Origin: Sva-07 sp963698565
Lineage (GTDB): Bacteria > Actinomycetota > Acidimicrobiia > Acidimicrobiales > Ilumatobacteraceae
DNA: 64,000 nt
Assembly (NCBI GenBank): GCA_963698565.1
Contig: CAVORH010000039.1
Coordinates: forward strand, 124,001 to 188,000
Direction: 5' to 3'
The position numbers and the translations under genes were made by a program. Below, piece after piece: positions 24,074-32,502 of the stretch. Under the pieces are notes generated by a model. It saw only the letters and a program-made list of their open reading frames with translations, searched no databases and was not told where the DNA came from. Positions within the stretch are counted from its first letter, which is position 1; each line of letters starts with the position of its first letter.

Positions 24074-25232
24074 TCTCGACGAATCGACCGCACGCCACGG
24101 ATTCGCCACCCGAGCGATCCACGCCGGCCAGGATCCCGAACCGACGACGGGGGCCGTCGTCACCCCGATCTCGCTGTCGACCACGTTCGCCCAGGACGGC
24201 GTCGGCAACCACAAGGGGTTCGAGTACTCCCGGTCGGGCAACCCGACCCGCTCCGCGCTCGAGGCCCAGGTCGCCTCCCTCGAGGAAGCCGCCCACGGCC
24301 TCGCGTTCGCCAGTGGGCTGGCGGCCGAGGACAACATCCTGCGCCTGTTGCGACCCGGCCAGCGCATCCTGCTCGGCAACGACGCCTACGGCGGCACCTT
24401 CCGTCTGATCTCGAAGGTGTGGAGCCCCCTCGGCTTCCCGTGGACTGCGGTCGACCTCACCGACCTCGATGCGTTGCGTGCGAACTGGCCCGACGACGTC
24501 GGCCTCGTGTGGCTCGAGACGCCGACCAACCCGCTGCTCACCTGTTTCGACATCGAAGCGATCGCCGACATCGCTCGCGCCCGTGGCGCGCTCGTGGTCG
24601 TCGACAACACCTTCGCCACGCCGTATCTCCAACAGCCGCTCACGCTCGGTGCCCACGTCGTGGTGCACTCGGCCACGAAGTACCTCGGGGGCCACAGCGA
24701 CGTCGTTGGCGGGTTCGTGGCGGTCGACGACGACGAGCTCGCCGACCGGCTTCGCTTCACACAGAACGCGGCGGGGGCGATCCCCGCGCCGTTCGACTGC
24801 TACCTCGTGCTGCGCGGCGTGAAGACGCTCGCGGTGCGGATGGACCGTCACTGCGAGAACGCCCGCGCCGTCGTCGACCTGCTGGTGGGTCACCCGGCCG
24901 TCGACCGCGTGCTCTACCCGCAACTCCCCGATCACCCCGGCCACGCGGCGGCGGCCAAGCAGATGCGCGACTTCGGCGGCATGGTTTCGTTCACGCTCGC
25001 AGCGGGCAGGGATGCTGCGATGACCATGGCTGCATCCACCGAGATCTTCACGCTGGCCGAGTCGCTCGGCGCGGTCGAGAGCCTCATCGAGCATCCCGGG
25101 GCCATGACCCACGCGTCGGCCGCAGGATCGCCGCTCGAGGTTCCCGACAACCTGGTCCGCCTCTCGGTGGGCATCGAGGACGCCGCCGACCTGGTGGCCG
25201 ACCTCGAGCAGGCCCTCGAACGAGTGAGGTGA
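24066..25232 (+). CDS. metB: Cystathionine gamma-synthase/gamma-lyase (Cys/Met metabolism PLP enzyme)
   Basis: This 388-residue fold-type I PLP enzyme has FEYSRSGNPTRSALE as the phosphate-contacting segment, LEEAAHGLAFASG, VDNTFATPYLQQPL with the ring-nitrogen Asp, and HSATKYLGGHSDVVGG with Schiff-base Lys205. VRLSVGIEDAADLVADLEQAL is the C-terminal signature. With CBS just upstream, reverse transsulfuration (cystathionine to cysteine) is the likely direction, but the sequence alone does not separate synthase from lyase. It overlaps the CBS stop by 8 bases and is followed after 4 bases by otsA. Confidence 0.88.
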   Translation: MGDLDESTARHGFATRAIHAGQDPEPTTGAVVTPISLSTTFAQDGVGNHKGFEYSRSGNPTRSALEAQVASLEEAAHGLAFASGLAAEDNILRLLRPGQRILLGNDAYGGTFRLISKVWSPLGFPWTAVDLTDLDALRANWPDDVGLVWLETPTNPLLTCFDIEAIADIARARGALVVVDNTFATPYLQQPLTLGAHVVVHSATKYLGGHSDVVGGFVAVDDDELADRLRFTQNAAGAIPAPFDCYLVLRGVKTLAVRMDRHCENARAVVDLLVGHPAVDRVLYPQLPDHPGHAAAAKQMRDFGGMVSFTLAAGRDAAMTMAASTEIFTLAESLGAVESLIEHPGAMTHASAAGSPLEVPDNLVRLSVGIEDAADLVADLEQALERVR

Positions 25233-25236
25233 TGCA

Positions 25237-26646
25237 ATGAATCCCGTGCCGATCACTCGACCGATCGTGGTGGCGGCCAACCGCCTCCCGGTGATGCGCA
25301 CCGACGACGGATGGGCACCGAGCCCGGGCGGTCTGGTGCGGGCGCTGCTGCCGATGCTGCGCGACACCGGCGGCACCTGGGTCGGCTGGACCGGCAACCC
25401 CGACGACGAGGCCGAGCCGTTCTCCGTCGAGGGGGTCGAACTCCATCCGGTGCCGATCAGCGAGGAGGAGATCGAGCTCTACTACGAGGGGTTCTCCAAC
25501 GACGGCCTGTGGCCGCTGTACCACGACGCCCTCCGGGAGTCGACCTACTCGGCCGAGCAGTGGGATGCCTACGTCACGGTCAACGAGCGGTTCGCCACCA
25601 CGCTGGCGGAGATCGCTCCGCCGGACGCGATGGTGTGGATCCACGACTACCAACTGCAGCTCGTGCCCAAGATGCTGCGCGAGCGACGCGACGACATCAC
25701 GATCGGGTTCTTCCTGCACATCCCGTTTCCGCCCTACGAGCTGTTCTCCCGGCTGCCATGGCGAACCGAGATCGTCGAGGGCCTCCTCGGCTGTGACCTG
25801 CTGGGCTTCCAGCGTCCGATGGGCACCTCGAACTTCATCTCGGCCGCCCAGCAGCTCCTGCACGTCGATGCCCACCACGACGTGATCGAGAACCCCGATC
25901 ATCGCACCCGGATCGGCGCGTTTCCGATCTCGATCGACGTCGCCGACGTCGAGGCGATGGCGGCTGGTCGAGCGACCCGTCAGCGCATGAGTCAGATCCG
26001 CGCCCGGCTCGGCGACCCCGAGGTGATCCTGCTCGGCGTCGACCGGCTCGACTACACCAAGGGCATCGGGTTGCGGCTCAAGGCGTTCGCGGCGCTGCTC
26101 GAGTCGGGGCAACTCGATCCCGAGCGCCACGTGATGGTCCAGGTCGCAACACCCACCCGTGAGGCCGTCGAGCACTACCAGGACGAGCGACACCAGATCG
26201 AGCGCCTGGTGGGCGAGATCAACGGTCGCTACAGCCGCATCGGACTGCCCGTGGTCCACTACCTGTACCAGTCGCTGCCGTTCGACGAACTGATCGCCCT
26301 CTACCGCGCCGGTGACGTCATGCTGGTCACCCCGTTCCGCGACGGGATGAACCTCGTCGCCAAGGAGTACGCCGCGGCGCACATCGACGGCGATGGTGTG
26401 CTGGTGCTCTCGGAGTTCGCCGGCGCTGCCGACGAACTGACCGATGCGGTGCTGGTCAACCCCCACGACGACGAGGCGTTGCAGCAGGCGATCCTCACCG
26501 CCGTGGGGATGCATCGCCACGAGCGACGCGAGCGGATGGCCGGGCTGCGCGACCAGATCCGCAAGAGCGACGTGCAGGGCTGGGCCGACAGGTTCCTCGG
26601 CGTGATGGTCGCTTCCGCCGACGCCCGTGACGCCGCCAATGGCTGA
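25237..26646 (+). CDS. otsA: Alpha,alpha-trehalose-phosphate synthase (UDP/GDP-forming), OtsA
   Basis: This 469-residue GT20 glycosyltransferase makes trehalose-6-phosphate from a sugar nucleotide and glucose-6-phosphate. The N-terminus IVVAANRLPVMR with SPGGLVRAL is the acceptor loop. MVWIHDYQLQLVPKML, IGFFLHIPFPPYELFSRLPW and LLGFQRPMGTSNF are classic OtsA blocks. The nucleotide-sugar site includes LGVDRLDYTKGI and TPFRDGMNLVAKEYAA. Its start is 4 bases after the preceding stop, and its end overlaps otsB by 8 bases, so it is translated as part of the same operon. The product supports osmotic and desiccation protection. Confidence 0.94.
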   Translation: MNPVPITRPIVVAANRLPVMRTDDGWAPSPGGLVRALLPMLRDTGGTWVGWTGNPDDEAEPFSVEGVELHPVPISEEEIELYYEGFSNDGLWPLYHDALRESTYSAEQWDAYVTVNERFATTLAEIAPPDAMVWIHDYQLQLVPKMLRERRDDITIGFFLHIPFPPYELFSRLPWRTEIVEGLLGCDLLGFQRPMGTSNFISAAQQLLHVDAHHDVIENPDHRTRIGAFPISIDVADVEAMAAGRATRQRMSQIRARLGDPEVILLGVDRLDYTKGIGLRLKAFAALLESGQLDPERHVMVQVATPTREAVEHYQDERHQIERLVGEINGRYSRIGLPVVHYLYQSLPFDELIALYRAGDVMLVTPFRDGMNLVAKEYAAAHIDGDGVLVLSEFAGAADELTDAVLVNPHDDEALQQAILTAVGMHRHERRERMAGLRDQIRKSDVQGWADRFLGVMVASADARDAANG

Positions 26647-27400
26647 GACCGCCACGACGGCCTACGACGATCCTGCCGAGCTGGCGCGGATCGTCGCCGC
26701 CTCGTCCCGGCCGCTCCTGGTCGGCCTCGACGTCGACGGCGTCCTGGCACCGCTCGTCGACCACGCCGCCGATGCCGTTCTGCTCGACGGGATGGGCGAT
26801 GCCGTCAGTGCGGTCGCCGCTCTGGACGGTGTCGACGTCGTCGTCGTGTCCGGCCGATCACTCGCCGGTCTCGCCCAGTTCGGGTTCGGGCACGACGTGG
26901 ACGTGATCGGCAGCCATGGGATGGAGATCCGCGACCGCGCGATGGAGCCGCTCGACGCCGAGGAGAACGAACGCCTCGTTGCCCTCGACGCGCTCGCTGT
27001 CGCAGCCGCCGACCGCGCCGGCGACGGGGCCTGGATCGAACGCAAGCCGGCGAGCGTCGTGCTCCATGTCCGCCAGGCCGAGGAAGGTCGTGGCCGCGAA
27101 GCGATCGACGGCCTCCGCGACGCGGCCGAGCAGGTCGAGGGCGCCGCGACCAAGGCGGGCAGCAACGTCCTCGAGCTCTTCGCACGTCACGCCGACAAGG
27201 GCACCGCCCTGATGCACCTGGCGCACGAACTCGGTGCGGTGACGACGGTGTTCGTCGGCGACGACGTCACCGACGAGGACGCGTTCGCCCACCTGGGCGC
27301 CGACGACATCGCCATCAAGGTCGGTGACGCCGACACGATCGCGCCGTACCGCCTCGCCGACCCGGCCGCCGTCCTCGCCTGGCTGCGCGCCATCACCTGA
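26639..27400 (+). CDS. otsB: Trehalose-6-phosphate phosphatase, OtsB
   Basis: This 253-residue HAD-superfamily phosphatase removes phosphate from trehalose-6-phosphate. LLVGLDVDGVLAPLV holds the nucleophile Asp31 and Asp33, VVVSGRSLAGL is motif II, and the cap domain (about 110-190) includes ERKPASVVLHVRQ. ADKGTAL with FVGDDVTDEDAF supply the motif III/IV Lys and Asp residues. The start is ATG 26639, overlapping the otsA stop by 8 bases; an earlier GTG-type start is possible. Last gene of the block, followed by a large hairpin. Confidence 0.92.
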   Translation: MAETATTAYDDPAELARIVAASSRPLLVGLDVDGVLAPLVDHAADAVLLDGMGDAVSAVAALDGVDVVVVSGRSLAGLAQFGFGHDVDVIGSHGMEIRDRAMEPLDAEENERLVALDALAVAAADRAGDGAWIERKPASVVLHVRQAEEGRGREAIDGLRDAAEQVEGAATKAGSNVLELFARHADKGTALMHLAHELGAVTTVFVGDDVTDEDAFAHLGADDIAIKVGDADTIAPYRLADPAAVLAWLRAIT

Positions 27401-27432
27401 AGCAGGCAGTCCCGCCCCACTTCCCCCCACTT

Positions 27433-27490
27433 CCCCGTTTGCGCGCAGATTCGGGTGGCCCGTCCCACCGCAACTGCAACGCAAACGGGG
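27433..27490. terminator. Hairpin between otsB and rnhB
   Basis: The arms CCCCGTTTGCG (27433-27443) and CGCAAACGGGG (27480-27490) enclose an inner GGTGG/CCACC stem. It lies between convergent otsB and rnhB, so it should act in both directions. Confidence 0.6.
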
Positions 27491-27499
27491 TTGTCGGCG

Positions 27500-28210
27500 T
27501 CAGAAGAGGGCGGACTGGCCGGCCGGCGGGGTGCGGTGGATCGCCGTCCAGGGGACGTAGTGGTCCATGAACACCCAGGTACGGCGGTGGATCGCGGAGG
27601 GCCCGTAGCCGAGCAGCGCCGCCTTGTGCACCGGGCACGGGTAGCCCTTGTTGGTGTCGAACGACCAGTGCGGATAGCTGTCGGCCTGTGCCCGCATCTG
27701 GCGGTCGCGCACCACCTTGGCGAGGATGCTCGCCGTGGCGACGCTGAGGCAGCGGAGGTCGGCCTTGACGGCGAGTTCCACGTGCGGCACCGACGGCGAC
27801 ACGAAGTCCCACTTGCCGTCGGTGACGGCGACGTCGGGTTCGACCCCGAGACCCTCGATCGCTCGTCGCGCCGCCAGCTTCTGCGCGGCCGACATACCGA
27901 GGTGGTCGCACTCCTCGTGGCTGACCGACCCGACCGACCAGGCGACGCACCAGTCGGTGAGCCTGTCGAACAGGGCTTCGCGCTCTCGCTCGGTGAGCAG
28001 CTTCGAGTCGCGCACGCCGTTGACCCTGGTGTCGCGCGGCAGGATCGCCGCCCCGACCGACAGCGGGCCCGCCCACGCCCCGCGACCGACCTCGTCGATA
28101 CCGACCACCACATCGTGACCCCGCGCCCACAGCTCCTGCTCGATCGCGCGGGTCGGCGCCCGCTTCTTCGACTGCTTCGGTCGCTTCGGACGTGTGGTCG
28201 ACGAACTCAC
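27500..28210 (-). CDS. rnhB: Ribonuclease HII
   Basis: This 236-residue RNase HII removes ribonucleotides from DNA. The catalytic acidic residues appear in VVGIDEVGRGAWAGPL (Asp39, Glu40), with further aspartates in VAVTDGKWDF and the later VKADLRCLSVATASILAKVVRDR block. HWSFDTNKGYPCPVHKAALLGYGPSAIHRRTW is the C-terminal signature (seen at about 180-210). A basic N-terminal tail (RPKRPKQSKKRAPTR) of about 20 residues is extra to the core. The start is 7 bases after the stop of the unknown gene upstream, so it is the third gene of the gpsA operon. Confidence 0.93.
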   Translation of the reverse strand: MSSSTTRPKRPKQSKKRAPTRAIEQELWARGHDVVVGIDEVGRGAWAGPLSVGAAILPRDTRVNGVRDSKLLTEREREALFDRLTDWCVAWSVGSVSHEECDHLGMSAAQKLAARRAIEGLGVEPDVAVTDGKWDFVSPSVPHVELAVKADLRCLSVATASILAKVVRDRQMRAQADSYPHWSFDTNKGYPCPVHKAALLGYGPSAIHRRTWVFMDHYVPWTAIHRTPPAGQSALF

Positions 28211-28217
28211 GCCGACG

Positions 28218-29489
28218 TCACCCGGGGCCGAGGTCGATGCTCACGCCGATGCGCGTGGGCTGCGGCGGCGCTGCCCAGAGCGCCTCGCCCGCCGCCTCCT
28301 CGGTGGCCCAGTCGGGATCGATGCCCGGTGCCGTCAGACGCTGCAGTTCGCCGTGCTGTTCCCACAGCACCGCCGGGCGCTCACCGTGCCACCGGACCGC
28401 GAACGACACCGTCGAGCGGGGGCCGGTCGGGATGCCGTGGACCTCGAAGTTCGCACCGAGCCATCGCCGCGGGATCCCGGCCGTGAGGAGCCGGCCCCCG
28501 TCGGCGATCCGCCGCTCGATCTGATCGACGAACCGGCCGACCGACGGCCCCCGCCGAACGTCGGAGAAGGACGCCGCACGCGGCCCGGCATCGGGAGCGA
28601 CCCGCCCGTCGGTGATCCGCCGGGCACGGAGGCGTGCGATGTCGCCGGCCGCCCTGTCGTCGTCGGCGGCGAGCGCCAACCGCTCGCACGCAGCGAGGGT
28701 GCGATCGACCTCGGGGTCGTCGAGACGAGCGATCGCCGCGATCGGCTCGACGATCTCGGGCATCCATGCGTCGCCGTCATCGCCGAGACGCACCAACTCG
28801 GCGACATCGAGCAGGAACCCGATCGGGTCGTCGGTACCCACCGGACCCCGGAGGAGCAGATCGCATCGGGCAGCCGTCAGGGCATCGTCGAGACCGGCGT
28901 CGGGCAACACCACCCGACTCGCCCGATGCACCACCGACAGCCACCCTCGGACCACGGCCATCGCCGGTGCGAGGGTCGGCAGCGCCCACGCCCCGATCCG
29001 TCGCGGATCGTGCGGCACGGCGACGCGGATCGACGAGCGGTGCCCGACGGGGAGCACGATCGAGCCTGTCGGCAGGTCGAGCCCCTGGATCGGCACGTCG
29101 GCGGGCGGCCGCTCGGTGAGCACCCGGGCACCGGCGAACGCCACGGCGAACGGCAGCGGCGACTCGTTCTCGACCTCGATCACGGTGAGACCGCCGAGGT
29201 CGGGGATCGACCACACCCGCTGCACGGCGTCACCGTCGGGGACGCGGAGCCGGGTCTCGACGACCGGGGTGCCGTCGAGTCGTCGCTGACGGACGGCTGG
29301 TTCGTCGGCCGGCACGTGCCACCGATCCTCTGCGGCGACGTACCAGGACACGCGTGTGTCCCCCGCGTCGTTGCCGTCGGCGCTGAGCGCCGTCACATCG
29401 CCCCAGGGCGCAACGATCGCCCGGCACGGCGCGCCGGTGACCCCGACCATCAGCTCGGCGGCGGCCGCCGGCTGCTCGGTCGTGCTCAC
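28218..29489 (-). CDS. Conserved-looking protein of unknown function in the gpsA-rnhB operon
   Basis: This encodes 423 residues with no signal peptide or membrane segment. The N-terminal 180 residues look beta-rich (CRAIVAPWGDVTALSADG, VSWYVAAEDRWHVPADEPAV, LTVIEVENESPLPFAVAF, IVLPVGHRSSIRVAVP), as in glycoside-hydrolase accessory or sugar-binding sandwiches. The middle (about 190-300) is helical and Asp/Leu-rich (LVRLGDDGDAWMPEIVEPI). The end resembles a beta strand set again (WLGANFEVHGIP, TVSFAVRWHGERPAVLWEQ, IGVSIDLGPG). I recognise no family. Its ATG overlaps the gpsA stop (ATGA, 4 bases), and rnhB follows after 7 bases, so it is expressed with housekeeping genes. Confidence 0.7.
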   Translation of the reverse strand: MSTTEQPAAAAELMVGVTGAPCRAIVAPWGDVTALSADGNDAGDTRVSWYVAAEDRWHVPADEPAVRQRRLDGTPVVETRLRVPDGDAVQRVWSIPDLGGLTVIEVENESPLPFAVAFAGARVLTERPPADVPIQGLDLPTGSIVLPVGHRSSIRVAVPHDPRRIGAWALPTLAPAMAVVRGWLSVVHRASRVVLPDAGLDDALTAARCDLLLRGPVGTDDPIGFLLDVAELVRLGDDGDAWMPEIVEPIAAIARLDDPEVDRTLAACERLALAADDDRAAGDIARLRARRITDGRVAPDAGPRAASFSDVRRGPSVGRFVDQIERRIADGGRLLTAGIPRRWLGANFEVHGIPTGPRSTVSFAVRWHGERPAVLWEQHGELQRLTAPGIDPDWATEEAAGEALWAAPPQPTRIGVSIDLGPG

Positions 29490-30487
29490 GCCTCGAATTC
29501 GCCCTTGCGAGTGCGCTGCATGAGCGCCGCAAGTGCGTCGGGGGCCGGACGGTGCTCGTGGCAGACGGCGACGACCTGCTCGGTGATCGGCATCTCGACA
29601 CCGTACCGGCGAGCGAGGTCGAGCACGCTCGGCGACGACTTGACCCCCTCGGCGACCATGTTGGTCGCAGCCAGGATCTCCTCGATCGTCTTGCCCTCAC
29701 CGAGTTGCAGGCCGACCTGATTGTTGCGGCTCTGCTTCGATGAACACGTGGCGATCAGGTCGCCCATGCCTGCCAGGCCGGCGAACGTGAGCGGCGCGCC
29801 ACCCATGGCGACGCCGAGGCGCGTCATCTCGGCGAGGCCCCGGGTGATCAACGTGGCACGCGTGTTGTCGCCGAACCCCATGCCCTCGGCCATGCCGGCG
29901 GCGATCGCGATCACGTTCTTGACCACGCCGGCGACCTCGCAGCCGATCACGTCGGTGTTGGTGTAGACCCGCAGGCTGGGACGGCTGAAGATCCGCTGCA
30001 GTTCACGGCCGATCGTGTCGTCGTTGATCGCGACGACGCTGGCCGCGGGTTGGCCGGCCAGGATCTCCTTGGCGAGGTTCGGACCGGTGAGCACGGCCAC
30101 GGGATGGCCGGGCATCACGTCGGCGGTCACCTCACTCATCCGCTTGAGCGAGGTGCGTTCGAGGCCCTTGGCGAGGCTGACGACCGGAACCCACGGTCGG
30201 ATCCACGCCGCCGCTTCGAGCGCGACGTCGCGATACCCGTGCGACGGCACCGCCATCACGACGACGTCGGCACCGGACACGGCGTCGGCGAGGGAGTCGG
30301 TGGCGCGGAGTTCGTCGGGCAGGGCGAACGACGGCAGGTACTCCGGGTTGACCTTGGCCTCGTCGATCTGTGTCGCGAGCTCCGAACGACGCGCCCACAG
30401 CACCGTGGGTGCGTTCTCCGCGGCGAGCGCAGCGACCGTGGTCCCCCACGACCCCGCACCGATCACCGCAACGTTGATCTCACTCAT
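29486..30487 (-). CDS. gpsA: NAD(P)H-dependent glycerol-3-phosphate dehydrogenase
   Basis: This 333-residue enzyme reduces dihydroxyacetone phosphate to sn-glycerol-3-phosphate for phospholipid synthesis. VAVIGAGSWGTTVAALAA is the N-terminal Rossmann GxGxxG motif. VVMAVPSHGYRDV and SLAKGLE follow, then VLTGPNLAKEI. GCEVAGVVKNVIAIAAG contains the catalytic Lys, and FAGLAGMGDLIATCSSKQSRN is the signature region. The ribosome site GGGGGGAACGAG lies just before ATG 30487. First gene of an operon with the unknown 423-residue gene and rnhB. Confidence 0.94.
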   Translation of the reverse strand: MSEINVAVIGAGSWGTTVAALAAENAPTVLWARRSELATQIDEAKVNPEYLPSFALPDELRATDSLADAVSGADVVVMAVPSHGYRDVALEAAAWIRPWVPVVSLAKGLERTSLKRMSEVTADVMPGHPVAVLTGPNLAKEILAGQPAASVVAINDDTIGRELQRIFSRPSLRVYTNTDVIGCEVAGVVKNVIAIAAGMAEGMGFGDNTRATLITRGLAEMTRLGVAMGGAPLTFAGLAGMGDLIATCSSKQSRNNQVGLQLGEGKTIEEILAATNMVAEGVKSSPSVLDLARRYGVEMPITEQVVAVCHEHRPAPDALAALMQRTRKGEFEA

Positions 30488-30603
30488 CTCGTTCCCCCCG
30501 AACGCTCCGCCGGCACGTGCCATCTCCGACGGCGACACCCTACTTCGGTGCCTCGCGTCGGCCTCGGTCGCCACCGACAGGCTGGATCGTCGGTGCCCTC
30601 TCC

Positions 30604-30609
30604 TACAGT
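30604..30609 (+). promoter_or_regulatory. -10 element (TACAGT) for cofC
   Basis: TACAGT ends 6 bases before the GTG at 30616. Confidence 0.45.
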
Positions 30610-30615
30610 GGGATC

Positions 30616-31227
30616 GTGCGTCTCGCCGTGCTGATCCCGGTCAAGCGATTCAGCGCGGCGAAGGGCCGTCTCGCCGGTGTGCTGTCCGACCACGACCGTG
30701 CCGAACTCGCGCGGTGGATGGCGACCCGGGTCGTCGACGTCGTCGCCGAGGTGCCGACCTTCGTCGCCTGCGACGACGACGGTGTCGCCGCCTGGGCGAC
30801 CGGCCGCGGCGCCGAGGTGATCTGGGGGGCGGGCCTCGGGCTCAACGGCGCCGTCGACGACGGCGTGCGGCGCATCACCACCCTCGGCTTCGATCAGGTG
30901 GTGGTCTCGCACGCCGACCTCGCCCGACCGGGACGGCTCCTCGACGTCGTCGACGAGGGCATCGTCACGTTGGTGCCCGACCGCCGCCACGACGGCACGA
31001 ACGTGATGTCGTTCCCGACGCCGAGCCCGCTGCTCGCCTCCTACGGCGGTGGCTCGTTCAGCCGGCACCTGGCGCAGGCGCTGGCCTTCGACGGCGTGAC
31101 GGTCGAGGTTCGTTCCGATCCCGATCTGTCCCTCGACCTCGACACCGCTCGAGATCTGTCCCATCCCCTGATCCACGAGGTACTTCCCCCATGGCTGCGA
31201 ACGAACCAGGCCAACCCGCGCCCGTGA
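30616..31227 (+). CDS. cofC: 2-phospho-L-lactate / phosphoenolpyruvate guanylyltransferase (CofC/FbiD)
   Basis: This 203-residue MobA-like nucleotidyltransferase activates phospholactate or phosphoenolpyruvate with GTP in coenzyme F420 synthesis. The N-terminus VRLAVLIPVKRFSAAKGRLAGVL carries the nucleotide loop (first part shown), VVVSHADLARPGRL the metal-site Asp, LVPDRRHDGTNVMSFP the substrate block, and LSLDLDTARDL the C-terminal Asp motif. GTG 30616 has a TANNNT element 6 bases before it and no ribosome site. It supplies the cofactor expected by the LLM oxidoreductases at 1184 and 8894; no other F420 genes are in the window. Confidence 0.88.
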   Translation: MRLAVLIPVKRFSAAKGRLAGVLSDHDRAELARWMATRVVDVVAEVPTFVACDDDGVAAWATGRGAEVIWGAGLGLNGAVDDGVRRITTLGFDQVVVSHADLARPGRLLDVVDEGIVTLVPDRRHDGTNVMSFPTPSPLLASYGGGSFSRHLAQALAFDGVTVEVRSDPDLSLDLDTARDLSHPLIHEVLPPWLRTNQANPRP

Positions 31228-31970
31228 TGCCCGGGTCGGCCACCCCGACCACCACCGATCTCAACACGCCGACGTCCGCGCTCGCGATCGGAGCGCACCC
31301 CGACGACGTCGAGTTCGGCTGCGGTGGGTTGCTCGCGAAGTGGGCGGCCGACGGCTGCACGATCCACCACCTCGTGTGCACCGACGGCTCCAAGGGGACC
31401 TGGGATCCCGACGCCGACGTGGTCGCGCTCGCGGCCCGGCGCCAGGACGAACAACGAGAAGCGGCCCGACGACTCGCAGGCGATCGGGCGGGCGAGGTGC
31501 GCTTCCTCGGGCGGGTCGACGGCGAACTCGAGAGCGATCTCGAGACGCGCGGTGAGGTCGCCAGGGTGATCCGCGAGCTCCGGCCGCAGGTGGTGCTCGG
31601 GCACGATCCGTGGAAGCGGTATCGCCTGCACCCCGATCACCGTCATGCGGGCATCCTCGCCTGCGACGGGATCGTCGCCGCTCGCGATCCCCACTTCTTC
31701 CGGGATCACGGCCTGGCCCACCACCGACCGGAGGCGCTGCTGCTCTGGGAGGCGGACCAACCGGATCATGCCGAGGACGTCAGCGGCTTCGTCGACGTGA
31801 AGCTCTTCGCGCTCGCGGCCCACGAGAGCCAGTTCGAATCGACGATGAAGGCATCCGACGAGGCTCAGATGGCGGCGTTCGACCAACGCGTGCGCAATCG
31901 TCTCGGCGATCTGGGCCGCCCCTTCGACATGGATGCCGCCGAGGTGTTCAAGCTCATCGCCGATCTCTGA
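31191..31970 (+). CDS. LmbE-family zinc deacetylase (PIG-L type)
   Basis: This encodes 259 residues predicted to remove an N-acetyl group from a sugar conjugate, as in mycothiol or glycolipid synthesis. Zinc ligands are seen in LAIGAHPDDVEFGCGG (His36, Asp39) and LHPDHRHAGILA. DGSKGTWD and RRQDEQREAARRL are further family blocks. The start is ambiguous: ATG 31191 (used) overlaps cofC by 37 bases and has GAGG about 10 bases upstream, while ATG 31227 forms a TGATG coupling with the cofC stop. Whether it is MshB-like or a paralogue cannot be told from sequence. Confidence 0.82.
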   Translation: MAANEPGQPAPVMPGSATPTTTDLNTPTSALAIGAHPDDVEFGCGGLLAKWAADGCTIHHLVCTDGSKGTWDPDADVVALAARRQDEQREAARRLAGDRAGEVRFLGRVDGELESDLETRGEVARVIRELRPQVVLGHDPWKRYRLHPDHRHAGILACDGIVAARDPHFFRDHGLAHHRPEALLLWEADQPDHAEDVSGFVDVKLFALAAHESQFESTMKASDEAQMAAFDQRVRNRLGDLGRPFDMDAAEVFKLIADL

Positions 31971-31988
31971 GGTCCACCGACACGCGAA

Positions 31989-32012
31989 ACGGGGGGCCCG
32001 TGGGCCCCCCGT
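31989..32012. terminator. Strong GC hairpin between LmbE gene and the Lys-rich tail gene
   Basis: ACGGGGGGCCC (31989-31999) and GGGCCCCCCGT (32002-32012) form an 11-bp near-perfect stem with a minimal loop between convergent genes. Confidence 0.65.
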
Positions 32013-32030
32013 CGCCGTGGTGTGGAGCGC

Positions 32031-32498
32031 TCAGCGCTTGGGAGCGGGCGCCTTCTTGGCCGGAGCCTTCTTCTTCGCTGGGGCCTTCTTGGCCGGAGCC
32101 TTGGCCTTCGCGGGCGCCTTCTTCGCAGGAGCCTTCTTCTTCGCTGGGGCCTTCTTGGCCGGAGCCTTGGCCTTCGCGGGCGCCTTCTTCGCAGGAGCCT
32201 TCTTCTTCGCTGGGGCCTTCTTGGCCGGAGCCTTGGCCTTCGCGGGCGCCTTCTTCGCAGGAGCCTTCTTCTTGGCCGGCGCCTTCTTGGCCGGAGCCTT
32301 GGCCTTCGCGGGCGCCTTCTTCGCAGGAGCCTTCTTCTTCGCTGGGGCCTTCTTGGCCGGAGCCTTGGCCTTCGCGGGCGCCTTCTTCGCAGGAGCCTTC
32401 TTCTTGGCCGGCGCCTTCTTGGCCGGAGCCTTGGCCTTCGCGGGCGCCTTCTTCGCAGGAGCCTTCTTCTTGGCGGGTGCCTTCTTGGCGACGGCCAT
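32031..32498 (-). CDS. Lys/Ala/Pro-repeat (histone H1-like) protein, separate from HU
   Basis: This 155-residue protein is made almost wholly of KAPAKKAPAKKKAPAKKAPAKA-type 22-residue repeats (six full copies, 66 bp each), very basic and probably disordered. Such tails in mycobacterial HupB and eukaryotic H1 bind and compact DNA. Here it is a separate frame: its ATG is 4 bases after the HU stop (TGA-tctg-ATG), so translation is likely coupled by re-initiation. A +1 slip at the HU stop would fuse the two, since the tail frame stays open upstream of its ATG. Nearly the entire sequence is repeat, so copy number may vary between isolates. Confidence 0.85.
   Translation of the reverse strand: MAVAKKAPAKKKAPAKKAPAKAKAPAKKAPAKKKAPAKKAPAKAKAPAKKAPAKKKAPAKKAPAKAKAPAKKAPAKKKAPAKKAPAKAKAPAKKAPAKKKAPAKKAPAKAKAPAKKAPAKKKAPAKKAPAKAKAPAKKAPAKKKAPAKKAPAPKR
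32062..32457. repeat. Six tandem 66-bp coding repeats
   Basis: A 66-bp unit starting GGAGCCTTCTTCTT begins at 32062, 32128, 32194, 32260, 32326 and 32392, with a partial copy from 32458. Two variants differ near TTCGCTGGGG versus TTGGCCGGC. Confidence 0.85.
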
Positions 32499-32502
32499 CA
32501 GA

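Noticed and set aside
32062..32457. Possible CRISPR-like array because of regular 66-bp repeats
   Set aside because: Repeats are head-to-tail with no unique spacers, lie in a coding frame and encode a repetitive protein.
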